Positions 35,165-44,117 of a DNA stretch of 64,000 bases are shown piece after piece (positions within the stretch are counted from its first letter, which is position 1; each line of letters starts with the position of its first letter). This DNA is from Pedobacter sp014947265 (lineage in GTDB: Bacteria; Bacteroidota; Bacteroidia; Sphingobacteriales; Sphingobacteriaceae). The stretch covers positions 434,001 through 498,000 of the forward strand of contig NZ_JADCNK010000002.1 in assembly GCF_014947265.1 (NCBI RefSeq). The letters run 5' to 3'. The notes beneath the pieces were generated by a model that did no database searches, had not been told where the DNA came from, and was given only the letters and a program-made list of their open reading frames with translations. A program made the position numbers and the translations under genes.

Positions 35165-36343
35165 ATGAAGAAAACATCTAATTTAAGCTCATTCTCCAGG
35201 AAAGTGGGCTTGGCAGCTTTGCTGCTAACCTTAAGCATCTATTCATGTAAAAAATCTGAACCCTCTGTTATCGCGACCGAAAGCAAAGCAGAAGTTGACG
35301 CTACTGCACTTGCAAAAATCAAAGAAATGGGCTTTCAAACAGATGGTATTAAAGAATCTGGAGATTACTACGTGGTGGAAGGTGATATCCTGATTTCGAA
35401 GAAATCACTATCAACAGTTAATAATATTGAAAAAGCAAGAAATACTGGTGGTAAAATAGCGCAGGCAAATACAAATAATTTACTTCAGGGAAATTTAACT
35501 AATGTGATCATTACAACGGAAGATTACGATATCAGATGGCACTATGCAATCAGGGAAGCAGTTGCTGCCTGGAATGCAGTTAGCAACTGTCGGATCAACC
35601 TTATCCATTCCTATAGTCAATTTTATCCTCCGTATACGAATTCGGTGACACCTACAATTACTATAAAAAAATCGAATTTAGGAACTGGTGGTTTTGGACA
35701 GGGACAATTTCCTACCACATCTGGTACTGCTGGAGCAATTCTGCTTGTAAACCCTTTTACAAATAATGTTAATAGTAACGGGCAAGATAATGGTATTCCT
35801 AGAAGCCACGAGCAGGATGTTTATATGTTAGTACACGAAATTGGCCACTGCCTTGGTCTTAGACATACGGATTGGAAGGCGGAAGGTACTGGTGGAAGTG
35901 CTGTAGGTGCAAATCCGATTCCAGGTACACCTAATAATGGAAATCCCGGTAACGACCCTAACTCAGTAATGAATTCAGGTAGGTTAGGTACATCAAACGC
36001 GTGGTCGAGTTTCTCTTCTTATGATGTAATTGCTGCCCAATATTTATACCCGCCAGTAACCACGCCATTTGTAAGTACCTTTAAAAATGTAATCAATGGT
36101 CCATCTTCCAATTCAGCAGGTAGCGAAGTGATCAGTACCGCTGGCGCCATGTACAATGGTGGTTACTATGAATGGAGGATGTTAGATCAGAGTTTAAATG
36201 TTGTATTGCCAGTAAGCAGTTTTAGTAATTCGGCACAACAGGAATGGACGCACAGTACTCCTGGAACTTATTATTTAGAGTGTCGTTTGGTTGGTTTAGA
36301 ATGTGCAGGAGAGTGGGCAAGACAAACCGTAACTTTTAATTAA
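35165..36343 (+). CDS. lipoprotein zinc metalloprotease, HEIGH (M57) type, copy 2
   Basis: 392 residues from the ATG at 35165, with GAAGGA upstream. The lipoprotein signal ends SIYSCKKSE. The N-terminal domain (KESGDYYVVEGDILISKK) and the catalytic motif VHEIGHCLGLRH (His224, Glu225, His228, His234) match copy 1, as does FSSYDVIAAQYLYPP. The C-terminal domain differs and looks like a short Ig-like or carbohydrate-binding fold. It is probably an exported peptidase. It ends with a terminator shared with the convergent Lys-rich gene. Confidence 0.9.
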   Translation: MKKTSNLSSFSRKVGLAALLLTLSIYSCKKSEPSVIATESKAEVDATALAKIKEMGFQTDGIKESGDYYVVEGDILISKKSLSTVNNIEKARNTGGKIAQANTNNLLQGNLTNVIITTEDYDIRWHYAIREAVAAWNAVSNCRINLIHSYSQFYPPYTNSVTPTITIKKSNLGTGGFGQGQFPTTSGTAGAILLVNPFTNNVNSNGQDNGIPRSHEQDVYMLVHEIGHCLGLRHTDWKAEGTGGSAVGANPIPGTPNNGNPGNDPNSVMNSGRLGTSNAWSSFSSYDVIAAQYLYPPVTTPFVSTFKNVINGPSSNSAGSEVISTAGAMYNGGYYEWRMLDQSLNVVLPVSSFSNSAQQEWTHSTPGTYYLECRLVGLECAGEWARQTVTFN

Positions 36344-36380
36344 GTATCAGCTGATCAAAATAGATCTGTTGCAAAAAAAA

Positions 36381-36420
36381 AGCAGGGTAATTTCCATTAG
36401 AAAATTATCCTGCTTTTTTA
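36381..36420 (+). terminator. intrinsic terminator
   Basis: AGCAGGGTAATTT pairs with AAAATTATCCTGCT and is followed by T's; A's precede it, so it can work in both directions for the two convergent genes. Confidence 0.85.
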
Positions 36421-36482
36421 TTTAAAACTGGTTATGCGCTAAAAGGTGATTTATGACCGTATGCGGTTAACTAAATTTTAAT

Positions 36483-36788
36483 TTACTCCGCTATCGGCTC
36501 TTTTTTTACTGCTTTCTTTTCTGCAATAGGTTTAGCCGTCTTAGCTTTTGGAGCTGCAGGAGTAACTTGCTCTTCTTTGATATATGGCGTTATAGAATCA
36601 TCCTGAGTATGGAAAGTAACTTTTTTAGTTAATTGCTTTGCAAATTTTTCGATTACTTTATCGGTTTTTTTCGCTTTGCCGTACTGGATAACAAGTTCGT
36701 TAAATGCAAGGGCCAATTTCGATTCTAATTCTTTACGTAATTTTTTGCTTGTCGAATGATTTTTCGACTTAGATTTATTCTTTTTCAT
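36483..36788 (-). CDS. small Lys/Ala-rich protein
   Basis: 101 residues, about a quarter Lys. The N-terminus KKNKSKSKNHSTSKKLRKEL is very basic, the middle (ALAFNELVIQYGKAKKTDKV) is helical, and the end is Pro/Ala/Lys-rich, as in histone H1-like tails. Nucleic-acid binding is plausible from the charge only. A near-identical broken copy lies at 33979-34260. Confidence 0.75.
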   Translation of the reverse strand: MKKNKSKSKNHSTSKKLRKELESKLALAFNELVIQYGKAKKTDKVIEKFAKQLTKKVTFHTQDDSITPYIKEEQVTPAAPKAKTAKPIAEKKAVKKEPIAE

Positions 36789-36935
36789 TAAAACTTATGG
36801 GTTTTTCCAAAGGTAAAGAATTGGAAAGTTAAATTAATATTATGATTATGTTAACACGTTGCTGACTGCTTAACATATAAAATATTTCTTATAACTTAGG
36901 TTAAATCACATAGGTTAGCATTTAATCGAACAAAT

Positions 36936-37088
36936 ATGAATTACCCAATAGTAATCGGCGTTGCACTTCTGGTCGTTATTTTAATTGCTTACCTGATTAA
37001 AAGAAACCAAAAAGACAAAAAGGAATTTGAAGAAGAGGTAATTCAGTCAGAACTTCCACCGGAGAAAGAGGATAAAGAAAACAGCTAA
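36936..37088 (+). CDS. 50-residue single-helix membrane protein
   Basis: A short frame from ATG 36936 to TAA 37088. It encodes an N-terminal membrane helix (VIGVALLVVILIAYLI), a basic stop-transfer KRNQKDKK and an acidic tail ending EKEDKENS. The clean charge layout and the ATG make a real gene likely. Its stop overlaps the end of the convergent gene by four bases. Function unknown. Confidence 0.6.
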   Translation: MNYPIVIGVALLVVILIAYLIKRNQKDKKEFEEEVIQSELPPEKEDKENS

Positions 37089-37360
37089 AAACTACTTCCC
37101 GGTGCGATATCACCGCCCAGATCTAGTGTATTCTGGAAACCTTCCAGGTATTGAAGTAAATGCCGCTCAGCATTTGCGTAAGAAGTAAATGTAGATGCCG
37201 GTTCATAGGCATCAGCATCAGTTTTGCTTTTGTAAAATGAACTGATTTTGAAAACGAAAACTTTGTCGTCGTTAATGGGCGACATAATTCTAGCCTTTAT
37301 GGCGTGGCCGTTTACCTCAACAAAAAATTCTTTTAAAACGGTATAGATAACAGCAGGCAT
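37085..37360 (-). CDS. small hypothetical protein
   Basis: 91 residues from the ATG at 37360 (MPAVIYTVLKEFFVEVNGHA); a TTG two codons earlier is less likely. The fold looks mixed alpha/beta, with a beta-rich N-terminal half and YANAERHLLQYLEGFQ as a helix. No signal peptide. I do not recognise a family. Confidence 0.65.
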   Translation of the reverse strand: MPAVIYTVLKEFFVEVNGHAIKARIMSPINDDKVFVFKISSFYKSKTDADAYEPASTFTSYANAERHLLQYLEGFQNTLDLGGDIAPGSSF

Positions 37361-37495
37361 AAACAAGGTTTTAGATTTAACTCAATATAAGAGGTCTAAA
37401 TTACCTTAAATAGCTCATGAATCAGTGTGTTATTGATAAATTAATATGTTTTTAACATTAATTTAATGCTTGGTATTTTATTTAATACCAAAGTT

Positions 37496-38704
37496 CTATT
37501 TCTTAACAGGCTCGTAGGCATAAACCACTTCATATTTACTGTTCTTGAAATTTGAAGAAAGTTGTCCGATTTTTAAGTTTTGTGCCTGCGGTGTAGGCTC
37601 ACAGTACGAATACTTTTTGCCTTTATAAGTAACCGGTTCACCAATTGGTTTATCGAACTGTACGGCGATAGTTAAATGTTTAGGGTAGAGTAGGGCAATC
37701 ATCGGCAGGTTATAGATTTCCTTTACGAGATAGAAAAATAACGCGGCCCGGTCATCGCAATCACTGTAGGTACTTAATAAGGTTTGTTCAGGCGAGAAAC
37801 GTTTTTCTTTGCCAAAGTTTTCATCGTCATCTTCGTATAAAAAACCATAACGGGTAAATCTCATGAGGTAATCAACACCTTTTTTCTGATCCATGTGTCT
37901 CAGGTTTTCTTTCAGGGTTGGAATAAGAGAGCTGTATGTTTCCCTGCTCAATGGAATATTAAAATAACTTTCAAAATCTACTACCGGATAATTTTTAAAA
38001 ATGGTTTGTACATCTTCATTAACTTTTAGCTTAAAATGATGGATTTTTTGACCGTAACTAAATTCGATATCCTTTTCCTGGTAGCTTTCCGGTTTAAAAT
38101 CGGGCATTCTGGTTACCTTATAAGAGAAAGGATTTTTAGCCTCTGGTATTATAATTTTAACGGGCTTATAAGCATCGGCCTGTTTAAATAGTTTGCCATA
38201 ATCATGATAATTCAAACACATAAATTTTTTGTTGTCAATCATGAAAAATGGAATATCGCTAATGTCCTCTTCATTCCTTACATAAAAGATAACCTGATCA
38301 TTCCCTACAGCTAACCGTGCATCGTAGCCGCATTTACTCAGTAAAAACCATTTATATAAAGTATAAGCAAAATAATTATCTGCTTTCGGACTAATCTGTT
38401 CAGCTGTCTTACGGATCAGTTGATAATAAATCCAGTCGTTTAAATGATATTTTTTCTGGTATTTTTCTAAAGAGGAAATAAGCGGCGCATATTGGCCAGA
38501 AGAGATGCGGCTGTAAAAGTTAGAAACAGCTGATGTTGTAGCTGTTTTAGGTATAGGAAAAACGACTGAAGAATCTACATTAAAGTTGAAAGTTCCATCA
38601 TAAAAATCGAAAGAATAATGCTGTCCCTTCGAGATGACGGTATTCATCATCAGGAAAACGAACAAAATGGTCCTCAAAATAGATGTGTAAATTCCTCTTT
38701 TCAA
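37496..38704 (-). CDS. secreted transglutaminase-like protein
   Basis: 402 residues with a signal peptide ending NTVISKGQ. The central part has FAYTLYKWFLLSKCGYDARL, where the Cys is placed as in transglutaminase-like Cys-His-Asp domains. DCDDRAALFFYLVKE and KHLTIAVQFD follow. This is the pattern of Bacteroidota periplasmic transglutaminase-like proteins, whose substrate is unknown. A Cys-protease-like fold is likely, but I am unsure whether it is catalytic. Confidence 0.7.
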   Translation of the reverse strand: MKRGIYTSILRTILFVFLMMNTVISKGQHYSFDFYDGTFNFNVDSSVVFPIPKTATTSAVSNFYSRISSGQYAPLISSLEKYQKKYHLNDWIYYQLIRKTAEQISPKADNYFAYTLYKWFLLSKCGYDARLAVGNDQVIFYVRNEEDISDIPFFMIDNKKFMCLNYHDYGKLFKQADAYKPVKIIIPEAKNPFSYKVTRMPDFKPESYQEKDIEFSYGQKIHHFKLKVNEDVQTIFKNYPVVDFESYFNIPLSRETYSSLIPTLKENLRHMDQKKGVDYLMRFTRYGFLYEDDDENFGKEKRFSPEQTLLSTYSDCDDRAALFFYLVKEIYNLPMIALLYPKHLTIAVQFDKPIGEPVTYKGKKYSYCEPTPQAQNLKIGQLSSNFKNSKYEVVYAYEPVKK

Positions 38705-38829
38705 AATGCTCCATATTTGGTTACATTAAATTTACCTATTATTAACATAAAAGCAACAATTTCTTTATGTGAACAATGGGGTAGCGCTTAACGGAGAATT
38801 AACATTGGATTTCGTAAATTCAAATAGGA

Positions 38830-39636
38830 TTAATTTTTTAGTGCATAAAGTTCTTCTCTTAAATGTTTTAAAAGTGAGATATTACAATCTTTACACGCTA
38901 TTTCTTTCAAATGAATGGGTTTGCCGATACTGATTTTTAACTGGTGACCATTTTTGTTGAATAACTCTGAAATCAGCTTTGCTGTTTGTAAAGAAGGGTG
39001 TATAAATTTCAGCAGGCTAAAAAAGATGCCATTATTGCCGTGAAAATACACTGGTAGTATCGGTACATTGGCTTTGGAGATGATTTTTCCAACCACGGGA
39101 TGCCATTCGCGGTCGGTAATCTGATTTTTTCTGAATTTATAGGAAGAAACTTCGCCTGCCGGAAAAATAGCAACTGGGCAGCCGTCTTTTAAAGCTTTTA
39201 AAGTTGTTTTTAATCCGCTGATACTTGATGAATCCTGAACTTTTTCGAACGGATTTACCGCGATAATGCATTTCTCCAGATTTGGGATTTTCTTTAACAG
39301 AAAATTCCCCATAAACTTTGTATCAGGTCGGTGATTGGCAAGGATACTTAATAAGGCCAATGATTCTATAGCACCGTAGGGATGGTTTGCAATCGCAATA
39401 AATGCACCTTCTTTTGGAATGTTGGCTAAATCCTCATCGCTGATCTGAATAATAACGCCCAGAACATTCAGGATATGATTGGCAAATTTTTCTCCTTCTA
39501 AAGTATTAGCATCTCTAATAATTCCATTGAAGTCGTTAATCTTTAAGAACTTCATTAAAAAGGAAGCAAGACCAGGAATTGGAATATTACAAATGCCTGT
39601 TGCCTTTGAAAAATTCTCTTTAGAAATGACTGTCAT
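38830..39636 (-). CDS. lysophospholipid acyltransferase (PlsC/OlsA-like)
   Basis: 268 residues. The acyltransferase block I motif is IANHPYGAIESLA and block III is CPVAIFPAGEVSS; the pattern NNGIFFSLLKFIHPSLQTA is typical of the hemolysin-like/OlsA group. It transfers an acyl chain to a lyso-lipid at the inner membrane. It is clearly a paralog of the N-terminal half of the protein at 39975-41726: the starts (KATGICNIPIPGLA and KATKIDKLGVPGLA) align. The two genes lie tandem on the minus strand. Confidence 0.9.
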   Translation of the reverse strand: MTVISKENFSKATGICNIPIPGLASFLMKFLKINDFNGIIRDANTLEGEKFANHILNVLGVIIQISDEDLANIPKEGAFIAIANHPYGAIESLALLSILANHRPDTKFMGNFLLKKIPNLEKCIIAVNPFEKVQDSSSISGLKTTLKALKDGCPVAIFPAGEVSSYKFRKNQITDREWHPVVGKIISKANVPILPVYFHGNNGIFFSLLKFIHPSLQTAKLISELFNKNGHQLKISIGKPIHLKEIACKDCNISLLKHLREELYALKN

Positions 39637-39933
39637 AATTATAGTTCAAAATTGATTCCATTAGAGAACCAATTTGATAAATGATTTTTATTTGAGCTAA
39701 ATATAAGGGAGGGAAACACTCAGTTCTCACGAAGAAGAATGTTTATCATAGCTCATACAGAGTACCTAAAGATAATGGAATAATATGAATAAGAGTGTAT
39801 TAATCAATTAAGAAATTGTAAGGAATGAAATTCTATAAATAACATTTCATTAACATCAATTTAATAACATGAACCTACTTTTGTGGCATAAATATTTGGT
39901 TAGTATTTATAAAGTTTAGGTTAGTTGATAATA

Positions 39934-39965
39934 AAAAACCCAGATGGATGTCTGGGTTTTTTTAT
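39934..39965 (-). terminator. intrinsic terminator of the OlsF-like gene
   Basis: AAAAACCCAGA pairs with TCTGGGTTTTT, and poly-A/poly-T lie on both sides, so it serves the minus-strand gene that ends at 39975. The rest of the 39637-39974 gap is AT-rich and shows no gene. Confidence 0.85.
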
Positions 39966-39974
39966 TGAATTAAT

Positions 39975-41726
39975 TTACAGGTTTTTGCCGAGTTTTTCGA
40001 GCATTTCTGGTGGAATATTATGCGTATCAACCACTAAGAAACCATCCAGGCAGTCAGAGAATTTAGGATCGATATTAAATGAGATAATCTTCGCATTCAG
40101 ATTCATATACTGCCTCAACAGCACTGGTACTTTAATATGCGAATTTTCAATGTCTCCGATTATGCTATCCAGATCTTTAAAAGACTCGCTGCTATCAACC
40201 AATGTATCCGTAGAAATTGGTAAAAGATCAGCTTTAAATTTATTTCTTGGCTTCACATATTTGGCCAGCTCATAATCGAAATGGTTTTTGGTAATATAAT
40301 CAACAATTAAAGCCTTGCTGAATTTCGAAAAATTGTTGCTGATACTTACCGGCCCGAACATGTAACGGTACTGTGGGTTATCGATGAGGTATTTTAAAAT
40401 TCCTTTCCACAGTAGGAACAATGGTAGCGGCTTACCCTGGTATTCTTTTCTGATCCAAGATCTGCCCAACTCGATACCCTGCTTTAACATGGGGTAAAAC
40501 TGATCTTTCATTTTAAAAAGTTCAGAAAGGTAGAAACCACGGCGTCCCATGCTTTCTAAAATTTCATCTCCTTTACCAATACGGTAGGCACCTACAATAT
40601 TCTCTAAATCTTTATCCCATATAAATAAGTGGTTATAGTAGATGTCGTAATTGTCGAGATCGATTTTTTTGTTGGTACCTTCACCCACTTCACGGAAAGT
40701 AATTTCTCGTAAACGGCCAATTTCTCTTAAAATATTTGGGATTTTTAAAGTTGGAACAATATATACCTCATAATTTTTCTCCGTCCAAACCCTGAAATCT
40801 TCCAGAAGCGTTACTTCATTTTTAATCAAAAGCCTCGAAGTTTCTTCAATTACCTCAGCAGGTTTCTTTTTAATTTTAAATAAGTTTAATGGGTTAAAGA
40901 GTTTCTTCTCTGTATCTAAACCAATACCCAGCGCATAGGTACGGGCTCTTAAAAAGTCCATCAGTTTATTGCTGCTGTTCATGTGCGAAATTTCAGATAC
41001 GGCTATTGGTTTACCAATTCGTACCTTAATGGTGCGTCCATGTTTATTTAAAAATTCCGAAGGTAATTTTGCTGTACGCAGGGTAGGGTGTATGAAGCTC
41101 AAAATGTTAAAGAAAACACCGTTATTACCATGAAAATAAATAGGTACAACAGGTACTTTTGCTTTAGCAATCAGTTTTCCAACAACAGGATGCCACATCC
41201 TGTCCGTTACCTGCTGAGCATCTAATTTAAAGGTAGAAACTTCTCCTGCAGGGAAAATACCAATTGGGATTCCATTTCTAAGCAAATCAAAAGTAGTTTT
41301 TAATCCACTGATACTTGAAGAATGCTGCACATTTTCGAAAGGATTTACAGCAACAAAAAATTCATCAAGGTTTGGTATTTTTTTCAAAATGAAATTGACC
41401 ATTACCTTAGCATCCGGCCTAACCGTACACAATAGTTTAACTAAAGCCAAACCTTCTACACCACCATAAGGATGATTTGCGATTGCGATAAAAGGACCTG
41501 TTTTAGGAATACCATTTAAATCATCATCATCAAATTCTATAGAAACGCCAATGGTTTCTAATATCTTGTCTACAAACTCTAAGCCTTTAAAATGTTGATT
41601 TTGAGCAAATACGTCGTTAATGTCGTTCAGTTTCATGATCTCCATCATCAAACCTGCTAAACCCGGTACACCTAGCTTATCTATCTTTGTTGCTTTCGCA
41701 AACTCAGATGTAGTTATGATCTTCAT
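39975..41726 (-). CDS. OlsF-like bifunctional acyltransferase (amino-acid lipid synthase)
   Basis: 583 residues from the ATG at 41726; an upstream ATG adds nine residues not shared with the paralog. The N-terminal 270 residues are a PlsC/OlsA-like O-acyltransferase (IANHPYGGVEGLA, IPIGIFPAGEVST). The C-terminal 300 are an OlsB-like GNAT N-acyltransferase (LREITFREVGEGTN, IVGAYRIGKGDEI). This order is that of OlsF, which makes ornithine lipids in Serratia and Flavobacterium. In Bacteroides the same chemistry is split between GlsA and GlsB for glycine lipids. The amino acid head group here cannot be told from sequence. Confidence 0.88.
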   Translation of the reverse strand: MKIITTSEFAKATKIDKLGVPGLAGLMMEIMKLNDINDVFAQNQHFKGLEFVDKILETIGVSIEFDDDDLNGIPKTGPFIAIANHPYGGVEGLALVKLLCTVRPDAKVMVNFILKKIPNLDEFFVAVNPFENVQHSSSISGLKTTFDLLRNGIPIGIFPAGEVSTFKLDAQQVTDRMWHPVVGKLIAKAKVPVVPIYFHGNNGVFFNILSFIHPTLRTAKLPSEFLNKHGRTIKVRIGKPIAVSEISHMNSSNKLMDFLRARTYALGIGLDTEKKLFNPLNLFKIKKKPAEVIEETSRLLIKNEVTLLEDFRVWTEKNYEVYIVPTLKIPNILREIGRLREITFREVGEGTNKKIDLDNYDIYYNHLFIWDKDLENIVGAYRIGKGDEILESMGRRGFYLSELFKMKDQFYPMLKQGIELGRSWIRKEYQGKPLPLFLLWKGILKYLIDNPQYRYMFGPVSISNNFSKFSKALIVDYITKNHFDYELAKYVKPRNKFKADLLPISTDTLVDSSESFKDLDSIIGDIENSHIKVPVLLRQYMNLNAKIISFNIDPKFSDCLDGFLVVDTHNIPPEMLEKLGKNL

Positions 41727-41820
41727 ATAAATTCTTAGATTGTTGATAGGCAAAACCTATTCTGTTTTGCAATCCCAAAAATAAGATTTATATTTATAAT
41801 ACACATGTCATATCGCATCA

Positions 41821-42720
41821 ATGAGAATTTGGTTTAACAAAAATTTTGGTGTCAGCAAAAGTGAATTCAACGGATTGTTGTTTCTCGTCTCTATTATTGT
41901 TGTAATTAAGGCCATTCCAACGATATATGGCTACTATCAGCCAATTTCGAACGATGATCCGAATCTTTTAGCACAAATTCAGCAGATCAGTATAACAGAT
42001 CAGGCATATGCTAATACTATTCGCGATCGGATTGAAGAAGCTAACCCTCGAAAAACAATTAAACTTTTTAAGTTCAATCCCAACAGCTTAGATGCAGAAG
42101 GTTGGCAAACTTTAGGCTTATCTGCAAAACAGGCACAATCAATTATAAATTATACCAATAAAGGAGGCAAATTTTACAAAGCCGGAGATCTTCAGAAAAT
42201 GTATACCATTTCGCCGGAAATGTATAAAAAGATATCGCCTTATGTTGACATACCCGATCAGCCCATCAATGCCTCAAGGAAGTATGTACATTTTGAAAAA
42301 AAGGAATATGCTAAAAAAACTGCTTTGATTGTTGATATTAATAAGGCAGACTCGATGCAATTGGATGAGATTAAAGGTATTGGCGGAACTTTTGCCCTTA
42401 GGATTATTAAATACCGTGAACGTTTAGGTGGTTTTTACAAAAAAGAACAACTTCTCGAAGTTTATGGTTTAGATTCCAGTAAGTATGCTGAAATTAAAGA
42501 TCAGATTGAAATCAGCAATACTGCACTAAAAACAATAAATATTAATACAGCAACTTTTAACGATTTAAAGCGCAATCCATATCTTTCGGTCAAACAGATC
42601 AATGCCATTATTCAATACCGTAAACAGCATGGCAATTATGCTAACCCATCCGATTTAAAAAAGATCATCATTTTAAACCAGCAGGTTATTGATAAGATTA
42701 CACCTTATATTTCTTTTTAG
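41821..42720 (+). CDS. helix-hairpin-helix DNA-binding protein (ComEA-like)
   Basis: 299 residues. One N-terminal membrane helix (about 18-36) is followed by three helix-hairpin-helix modules: FNPNSLDAEGWQTLGLSAKQ, then INKADSMQLDEIKGIGGTFA, then ININTATFNDLKRN. This is the ComEA/Comp-EA layout for a membrane-anchored protein that binds double-stranded DNA in the periplasm, as in natural transformation. Whether this strain takes up DNA cannot be seen. Confidence 0.88.
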   Translation: MRIWFNKNFGVSKSEFNGLLFLVSIIVVIKAIPTIYGYYQPISNDDPNLLAQIQQISITDQAYANTIRDRIEEANPRKTIKLFKFNPNSLDAEGWQTLGLSAKQAQSIINYTNKGGKFYKAGDLQKMYTISPEMYKKISPYVDIPDQPINASRKYVHFEKKEYAKKTALIVDINKADSMQLDEIKGIGGTFALRIIKYRERLGGFYKKEQLLEVYGLDSSKYAEIKDQIEISNTALKTININTATFNDLKRNPYLSVKQINAIIQYRKQHGNYANPSDLKKIIILNQQVIDKITPYISF

Positions 42721-42851
42721 TACCTTAAACTTAGCGCCTGCTTAAAATTAAATAAAATTTATTCGTATGTCAGTCTGAGCGTACTCGAAGACCATTTCAG
42801 CGCATTTATAAAAGCAATCCATTATGCTATCATTGACAGCCTCCAAAAATT

Positions 42852-42948
42852 CGTCATTGCGAGAAGGAATGACGAAGCAATCTATCATCCAGTGATCCAT
42901 GCTATAAAGATTGCTTCGTCGGGCTGAAAAAGCCTTCTTATAATGACA
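42852..42948. repeat. Dispersed palindrome, TCATTGC...GACGAAGCAAT family
   Basis: CGTCATTGCGAGAAGGAATG and GACGAAGCAATCT, then AGATTGCTTCGTC and GCCTTCTTATAATGACA, make two nested arms. It is related to 4042-4128. The 1.4 kb gap 42721-44117 holds this, the two hairpins below, the structured element and the 43827 repeat, but no gene. Confidence 0.75.
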
Positions 42949-43006
42949 TTCATGTAAACTACTGATATTCAGTGTTTTTTGTTTTGGCCATATAAGACAT
43001 TTAAGG

Positions 43007-43035
43007 ACCATATAAGCTTATATTTCTTATATGGT
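43007..43035. repeat. Perfect 10-base hairpin
   Basis: ACCATATAAG (43007-43016) and CTTATATGGT (43026-43035), nine-base loop. Confidence 0.65.
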
Positions 43036-43072
43036 GTGAAAGCCTAAAGGATTATTTAATGAATTAGATTTT

Positions 43073-43140
43073 CTTAGGTGTCTAAGGTGGTTAATTAAAC
43101 AGCGTAGTCTTTAATTTTGCGACCACCTTAGACATCTTAG
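43073..43140. repeat. Inverted repeat, CTAAGGTGG family
   Basis: CTTAGGTGTCTAAGGTGG (43073-43090) and CCACCTTAGACATCTTAG (43123-43140) are complementary except at two positions. It is a compact hairpin of the kind that is often dispersed in Sphingobacteriaceae genomes. Confidence 0.75.
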
Positions 43141-43426
43141 CTCAATGAGTTTTACAGGATGCAAAATCTTAAACCTAATAAGCTAGAAAGCGCACATAGG
43201 ATGTCATTCCTATTTTTTTATACCACAGACCTGATGGGTACTCGCAATGACGATCCCTCGGGGAGATTTATTTCCATTAAATTCTACTGTCATTTATATT
43301 GATTTTATAAAATAATTTTCTCTCAGTGTGAGAGAAAATGGACATTTATATTTGTTATTAAAATTTAAACATGCTCTTAAAAGCTAAAATTTTAATTGTG
43401 ATTTGGAAAGCAATACCAGTGCTAAT

Positions 43427-43662
43427 CGGTTCCGAAAGCCCTGCTTTATACTTTACTCACCCGATTAAAAACCTGAGAAACAAGTAAGCACACAATAAAA
43501 GTAAAAACAAGTGCTTAAACCGGGATTCGTGTTCGTTTCAATCAGGTTTAATTATGGAGGGGCAATGCTGGTTAACCCCAAATCATAGCGCCGGCCGTGC
43601 CACCTAAACCTGATCGGAACGACACGAAGTGAAACGGAGTAAAGTGGAGAGCAGGGCTGAAT
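43427..43662. repeat. Structured repeat element, copy 2
   Basis: Two nested stems. The outer one pairs AGCCCTGCTTTATACTTTAC (43437-43456) with the run ending AGCAGGGCT (43637-43658). The inner one pairs bases 43525-43550 (ending ATCAGGTTTA) with 43605-43630 (starting TAAACCTGAT). The loop holds a small hairpin with GGGG and CCCC. The inner stem and GCCACCTAAACC match copy 1 near 8.4 kb. It is about 235 bases long with no coding potential. Confidence 0.65.
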
Positions 43663-43826
43663 AACGCTAAACGCTTCTGTACCTGATTTCCAAAAAAAGA
43701 TAGCCAGGTTAAAACTTATGCATTTTCTGTTCCAGTTTAGTTATAGGAGTTAATTGCTTGCAAGGTTTAAAAAAAAATCTGTTTTGGCCAAAGATGCTTT
43801 CTGTTCAGTTAATTTTTCACGCGATC

Positions 43827-43853
43827 CGTCATACTGAACTTGTTTCAGTATCC
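43827..43853. repeat. Dispersed palindrome, GAACTTGTTTCAG element
   Basis: CGTCATACTGAACTTG plus TTTCAGTATCC, almost identical to the copy at 8059-8085. Confidence 0.75.
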
Positions 43854-44117
43854 ATCATGCTGTTTTTGTTTAAAGATCTTCCTACTGTTAATACCTTATC
43901 CTCGTTCAATCGAAAACGCCATTATGTAAGCTTATTCGGCTGAAGTTGTAAAAAAATAGAAAAAAATTTTTCCCCGGTAATTTCAAGGTTTAAAATTAAC
44001 CGATAAACTAATTGAACCGAATACCATTTCATTCTGTAATTGCACAAATATTTAATGGTAACTAACTATCAAATAATTGTTTATAATTGCCTCAACTAAC
44101 TTTAAAATATAAATTTA

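Noticed and set aside
39925..40275. Plus-strand frame opposite the OlsF-like gene
   Set aside because: Antisense shadow of the acyltransferase gene; no independent coding signals.
42748..43011. A long reading frame on the minus strand in the 42.7-43.0 kb spacer
   Set aside because: It runs through a dispersed palindrome, has no homologous look, and no start context; it is a chance frame in repeat DNA.
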